64,000 nucleotides of DNA, from contig CAUYUJ010015740.1 of assembly GCA_963575745.1 (NCBI GenBank), positions 40,001 to 104,000 of the forward strand, read 5' to 3'. Both the position numbers and the translations under genes were made by a program. The notes under the pieces are model-generated. The model searched no databases and was not told the DNA's origin. It saw nothing but the letters and a program-made list of their open reading frames with translations. Within the stretch, counting starts at the first letter, position 1. Every line of letters begins with the position of its first letter. The DNA comes from Prorocentrum cordatum. Taxonomy: Eukaryota > Sar > Dinophyceae > Prorocentrales > Prorocentraceae. Positions 60,407 to 64,000 of the stretch are shown here, in pieces.

Positions 60407-60736
60407 TCTCAAGCAATATCGGCACGAGCGCTTCATTTTGTTGCAGACTCGTACCGAGGCCTCTCGCTTCCAAGTCGTGCTTGAGGGGCAGCGAGCCACC
60501 AGCCCGATTCCTTCCAGTTCAGGCTGGCGCTCTCGCTAGCAAAGGGAGGCTCTGCACCATCGCGACCACCGCACGCACGCGCGTGGTCCACCTGCAAAGA
60601 GCTTGCAGCACACACGAGCGGAACGATGCCCTGCAGGCCAGCAGGTATATAAGAGCAGGAAATGTTCGCGGCAGGTGCGTCCGTACACGAGCAAGAGCAA
60701 GAACGATCAGGGCTCGACGTCGATTCGTGACATGAC
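60406..60736. other. Leader region of the LINE
   Basis: Unique-looking sequence before the first LINE frame. TATATAAG occurs at 60646-60653, but dinoflagellate promoters generally lack a TATA box, so no promoter is called. Confidence 0.35.
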
Positions 60737-61584
60737 ATGAGCAAGGCGCAGCCCACTGTCCAGGGCCTGCTTGCGCAGGCAGCGGCCGTCACCGGTGACC
60801 ACATGCTGAAGCAAACGCTGGTGTCCCACACGCACGCGCTCGAGAAGGGCGCGCAAACATCGCCCGGCACGGTCTCAGCGGGCGAAGCCGTGCGGCGGGC
60901 AGAGGGTGCTTGGAAGCAGGCTTACCTTCAGCACGGGCAGGCAGCAACCCAGGTCTCGCGTTGTCAAGAGAGCCTGGCCGAGGCCCAGCTGAGCGAGGCA
61001 GAGGCGGCTGGGGCGCTGGCCGCGGTCGCCATCAGCAGGCGAGTGGCCGCGCAGGCGCTCGCCCGCGAGACTGGCGCTGCGCAGTCAGCAACATCGCCAT
61101 CGCAGCAGGATGCCGCAGGCGCAGGCCCAGCAACCGACGGTGTCGGCGGCAGCGGCGAGGGCCCACCTCTCATCGATCTGAGTTGGGGCGCCAGCGGCCA
61201 CGACACCGATGGCATGGAGTGCTCAGATGAGGGGCAGAAGCTCAAAAAGCAGTTCGAGGCTCGGCCGTCGACCTCAAGAGGAAGCAGCTGGAGCGGCTGC
61301 AGAAGAAGGGGAAGACCGAGGCCGCAGGCGGCACCGCCGCAGCTGCGGCAGGCGGCGGCAGCTGCAGTGCAGCGCAGCCCTCGTCGGCGCCTTCGGCAGC
61401 AGCCCCCGCTGGAGGGCCAGCGGCGCCGACGGCCGAGGAGATCGAGCAGGAGGCGCAGAAGATCCGCATAGCCAAGGCGGCGGGCGAGCGCGCGGCAGCG
61501 GCAGCAGCGGCGGCAGCGGCGGCAGCAGGGCCTCAGCAGGCTCCTTCGCCCGCCGCGGCCGCGGCGGCCACCGCCGCGGCGTGA
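60737..61584 (+). pseudogene. LINE ORF1-like protein, one frameshift
   Basis: ATG at 60737. The frame gives a helical, Ala/Gln-rich protein (HALEKGAQTSPGTVSAGEAV, SRCQESLAEAQLSEAEAAGA) and an acidic HDTDGMECSDEGQKLKK. After KKQFEA (about 61260) the coding signal moves to another frame (VDLKRKQLERLQKKGKTEAA, EEIEQEAQKIRIAKAAGERA) and ends in poly-Ala at the TGA 61582-61584. Joining two helical charged segments across a shift indicates one protein broken by a small indel. Its role is inferred from position only: the RNA-binding or assembly protein that often precedes a LINE endonuclease frame. Confidence 0.5.
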
Positions 61585-61615
61585 TCCGCGGAGGCGGCTG
61601 GAGGTTCGGCCAGCC

Positions 61616-62627
61616 TTGCCGCAGGGTCGCAGGGCGCCGAGGCTGGCGCCCACCAGCTCGCAGAGGCGCAGGAGACCGAGCGAGGGCAGCGACGGCGGGG
61701 ACTGCTTCATGTCCTTCGCGAGCGCCGCCGCGCCGGGGAAGAAGTCGCGGGCCTGCCTCGGGAGTCGCGACGCGCGGGAGCAGTGCGTGGGCAGCGTGGA
61801 GTCTCGCGCGCAGGGGAGCGGACCCATGCGCGGCGAGTGGGCTCGCAAGGCGCAGGCCACCAAGTGGCGCCACCTCGACAGGGGTGCGCGTGGCTCGGGC
61901 AAGGGGAAGTCCGAGGCGGCGCGCGAGAGGGCCGCGGAGGGCGGGGAGGTCGTCCTCTGGCCCGCATCTGCAGGCGCGCGCAGCGCTTCGCGGAGGAGGC
62001 TCGCGACCTGCCAGCCTACTGCGCTGCGGGCAACGACGCTTTCGATGGCTTCGTGCCCGTCGTCGTCCACCCAAACGCGCGATCATCATCGTGTACGGGT
62101 TGCCCAGCACCGGCTTTTCGATGGGGGGTCTCTCTCGTTTCGGTACGGTCGGCGCCTTCGTCGGGGGCCTGCAGCTGCCGTGGTTCACCGCAGGCGATTT
62201 CAGCATCGACGCTGCCATCATGGCACGCCCTGGGTTTTTGAAGATCGATGGCCATATCGTAAGGGCGCCCACGGAGTATGCGTGCAGTGGCCGCGCGGGG
62301 GGCTCACATCTGGATTCTATCATCGTAGGGTCGGGCTGCGTCCCATATATTCGGAGCGTGGAGGCTGTCAATCACGCTCCTCGGCGCCAGCGCTGCGGGC
62401 CGGAGATCCGTCTCAGAGGCGAAGGGCTGCAGCTTGTGATGCGCAAGCTCGCTGCCGCCCCTAGGCCCCCCGTCGAGCGGCCTCGCCTGGGCCCGACAGC
62501 GGTCTCCGAATGCAGCTGGGCCCGCGTCGCTCAGCGCGAGACCGATCGCGAGAGGAACGGAGCTCCCGTGCGACGAAATCTTTTCCCATCTCTCGCCGCG
62601 CTCGTCCGGGGCGGAGTCGAAGAGTGA
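61616..62627 (+). pseudogene. LINE endonuclease (exonuclease-endonuclease-phosphatase fold), degenerate
   Basis: In the frame ending at 62627 the C-terminal half of an EEP endonuclease is clear: IIIVYGLPSTGFSMGGLSRF, LQLPWFTAGDFSIDAAIM (GDF at 62193-62201), IVRAPTEYACSGR, SHLDSIIVGSGCVPYIRSVE. This domain nicks target DNA to start reverse transcription. The canonical GDFN is GDFS here (Asn to Ser) and the final His box is not evident, so it is probably inactive. The N-terminal half is spread over two other frames (for example RRAQRFAEEARDLPAYCA at about 61975-62030), showing at least two frameshifts. Confidence 0.65.
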
Positions 62628-62682
62628 GTCCACGGTTGCGACGTCGAGGCCCAGGTGCCCACCGCCGCCTCCCCCCCCCGCC

Positions 62683-63345
62683 CCGAGCGAAGCCTTCTGC
62701 GAGCAATTCTGCCACTTCTGCTTTGAGGCCGGCGAGGAGGCAAAGGATCCCTGGACCCACGAGACCTGCCTCAGGGCCTGCAGCGGTCGGGAGCTCTGGG
62801 AGCCCTCCTGGCCCCGACTCCAGCCGAGGCCGCAGCGGCGGGGGGCCCGACGGGTTTCCGACTTGTGCCAGCAGGGCCCAACCCTCTAGCATCAGCCCTG
62901 CATGCGACGGATTGCCAAGTACGTCTGCGGGGGAGTGCGGGGCCCAACCCAGCGCTCGTCCTGCCGTCGGAGCTGGCTCCATCTCCCCTGCCGATGCTGC
63001 TACACCCATCCGGTCTCCATCTTGTCTGCCACTTGGTCCGTGGCCTCGGCTCAAGACCTTCGGCCGGCTCTTTCTCCCAATGCCGCGTTGCCCGCCGCGC
63101 GTCAGCCCCTGGCTTGCCAAGTTGGGCAGGAACACGTTCTACACATCAGCGGCATGTGCGCGTCGTGGATCGAAGCATTCGAGCGAGCCATCTCGCCCCA
63201 CCACGGCATCAACGGCCCGCGACAGTCGAGAGCGGACGGCTTCCGCCTCGCGATTGCGCCAGCGCAGCAGGCCTTGCCCGCGCGCGAGCAGCCGCTGCGC
63301 GATGGCGAGATGGCAGGCCAGCGCACGTTCAATTATACAGAAGTG
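62683..63345 (+). pseudogene. LINE linker with Cys/His patch, amber-interrupted
   Basis: The frame reads PSEAFCEQFCHFCFEAGEEA, KDPWTHETCLRACSGRELWE, then a TAG at 62887-62889, and continues in the same frame to a segment with good coding signal (SWIEAFERAISPHHGINGPR, ADGFRLAIAPAQQALPARE, MAGQRTFNYTEVV). The cluster C-x3-C-x2-C, H-x2-C-x3-C could bind zinc. Part of the middle (62900-63130) reads better in a second frame (CDGLPSTSAGECGAQPSARP), so indels are likely. Position between endonuclease and polymerase remnants. Confidence 0.45.
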
Positions 63346-63695
63346 GTTCCGCCACCATTGCAGGAAGAACGGGTCAGCTCACAATCGGCGCCTGTGCGCA
63401 GCAGCGGGGAAGATCGGTGGCGGTGTTCCAGTCGGCGCTTGAATCAATCAAGCTTTGCAGTTTTGGTCAGTGGCAGGAGTTGCGCTGCGACCTTTTTTGC
63501 GCCCGGGCAGCGCCAGCGTTGAGCGCATCAAGCATCTGGCGCGCCGAATCCAGAGCGGAATCGTCGCCCCCCCGGTCTTTCCAGGACTGGATCTCGCCCG
63601 CGCCAGCCGCGGGAGTTATCCGCAAGAGCCCGGAAGACCCCCGGCCAGTCAGTGACGGACGGAATTTTGAATCTCAGCAGTTGAGCCTCTCCCCG
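63346..63695. other. Degraded LINE interior
   Basis: Short frames with LINE-like character (LQFWSV-type near 63455) but no conserved polymerase motif visible. This is where most of the reverse transcriptase seems to be missing. Confidence 0.35.
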
Positions 63696-64000
63696 AAGTG
63701 CGTTCCCACCTGCTCGCGCCCCGATGGTGCTCGCGTGGTTGCCCGTGCGCTGAGGAGACGGTCCATCCTGATCCCCCCCGCCCCTCGGGCCAACTACCCA
63801 GGAGTGCACCTGGGAGGTGGACGTCGGCGTGCACGTGGGGCGGCGAGGAAGCGCGTCGCCAAAGGCGGGGACCAAGCTGCCAAGCTTAGGGGCTTCGCTC
63901 GAGCGGCTCGCTGCTTCCGCGCCACGGCAAAGTTCCAGGGAGCTGGGCCCCAAGATGTCTCCACCTACGGGCGCCAGGTCCACGACGCCCAGGGCGGCGA
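63696..64000 (+). pseudogene. LINE reverse-transcriptase C-terminal segment, partial
   Basis: The frame reads RPDGARVVARALRRRSILIP, PRANYPGVHLGGGRRRARGA, KLRGFARAARCFRATAKFQ and GAGPQDVSTYGRQVHDAQGG, running off the window. The pattern YxGVxLGGG, an Arg/Lys-rich helix and G(x)n-YGxxV is the post-polymerase part of dinoflagellate LINE proteins as I know them. No stop occurs up to position 64000. Confidence 0.5.

Larger units (their letters stand above)
60737..64000 (+). mobile_element. Decayed LINE retrotransposon, cut by the window end
   Basis: Four coding remnants follow in one direction: an ORF1-like frame, an endonuclease domain, a linker with a Cys/His patch, and the C-terminal part of a reverse-transcriptase protein. 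They lie in different frames. The distance from the endonuclease to the reverse-transcriptase C-terminus is about 1.2 kb, too short for a whole polymerase domain, and no YxDD catalytic box is visible, so the element is internally deleted as well as mutated. Confidence 0.65.

Noticed and set aside
60646-60653. TATATAAG as a core promoter for the LINE
   Set aside because: Dinoflagellate promoters generally lack a TATA box and a chance match is likely.

Overview
This is nuclear DNA of a dinoflagellate. The direct proof is a full dinoflagellate spliced-leader (DinoSL) sequence followed by a truncated second copy on the minus strand at 5127-5163, just upstream of an intronless open frame. GC-rich composition, very low gene density, huge GGA/CCT microsatellites and decayed LINE and DDE transposon genes fit the same conclusion. 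The repeat style suggests a large-genome species of the Prorocentrum kind, but that is inference from memory of repeat texture, not a database match.

Layout. 0-3.9 kb: a small terminal-inverted-repeat (TIR) element, microsatellites and a 32-bp tandem array. 3.9-5.3 kb: an SL-bearing retrogene inserted in a GGA tract. 7.4-11.2 kb: a cluster of dispersed repeat families. 11.2-15.1 kb: a ~105-bp satellite with 674-788 bp higher-order units and near-perfect hairpins. 15.5-18.6 kb: foldback elements, a minus-strand exon fragment and a pentatricopeptide-like fragment. 18.6-20.8 kb: a decayed Merlin/IS1595-like (ISXO2-domain) transposase gene with an intron-like insert and a degenerate SL upstream. 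20.9-34 kb: repeat families, TIR/foldback elements and two low-complexity arrays. 35.1-36.4 and 39.6-40.7 kb: two copies of a ~1.1-1.3 kb element with matching inverted ends and internal minisatellites. 36.9-46 kb: arrays of a GGCC-rich degenerate 11-12-mer in both orientations, an AT-rich island, and weak exon candidates. 46-60 kb: repeat families again, T-shaped foldback elements near 49.5-50.2 kb, and a broken gene for a Cys/Asn/Tyr and Gln-His-Gly rich protein at 56.7-57.6 kb. 60.7-64 kb: a decayed LINE retrotransposon (ORF1-like, endonuclease domain, and the C-terminal part of a reverse-transcriptase protein) that runs off the window end.

No intact single-copy gene of known function is visible. 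Three processes shape the window: retroposition (SL retrogene, LINE), DNA transposons and short TIR/foldback elements, and tandem-repeat growth. Most long open frames are translations of microsatellites or GC-rich repeats and are left out. Repeat-family boundaries were read by eye and may be off by some tens of bases.
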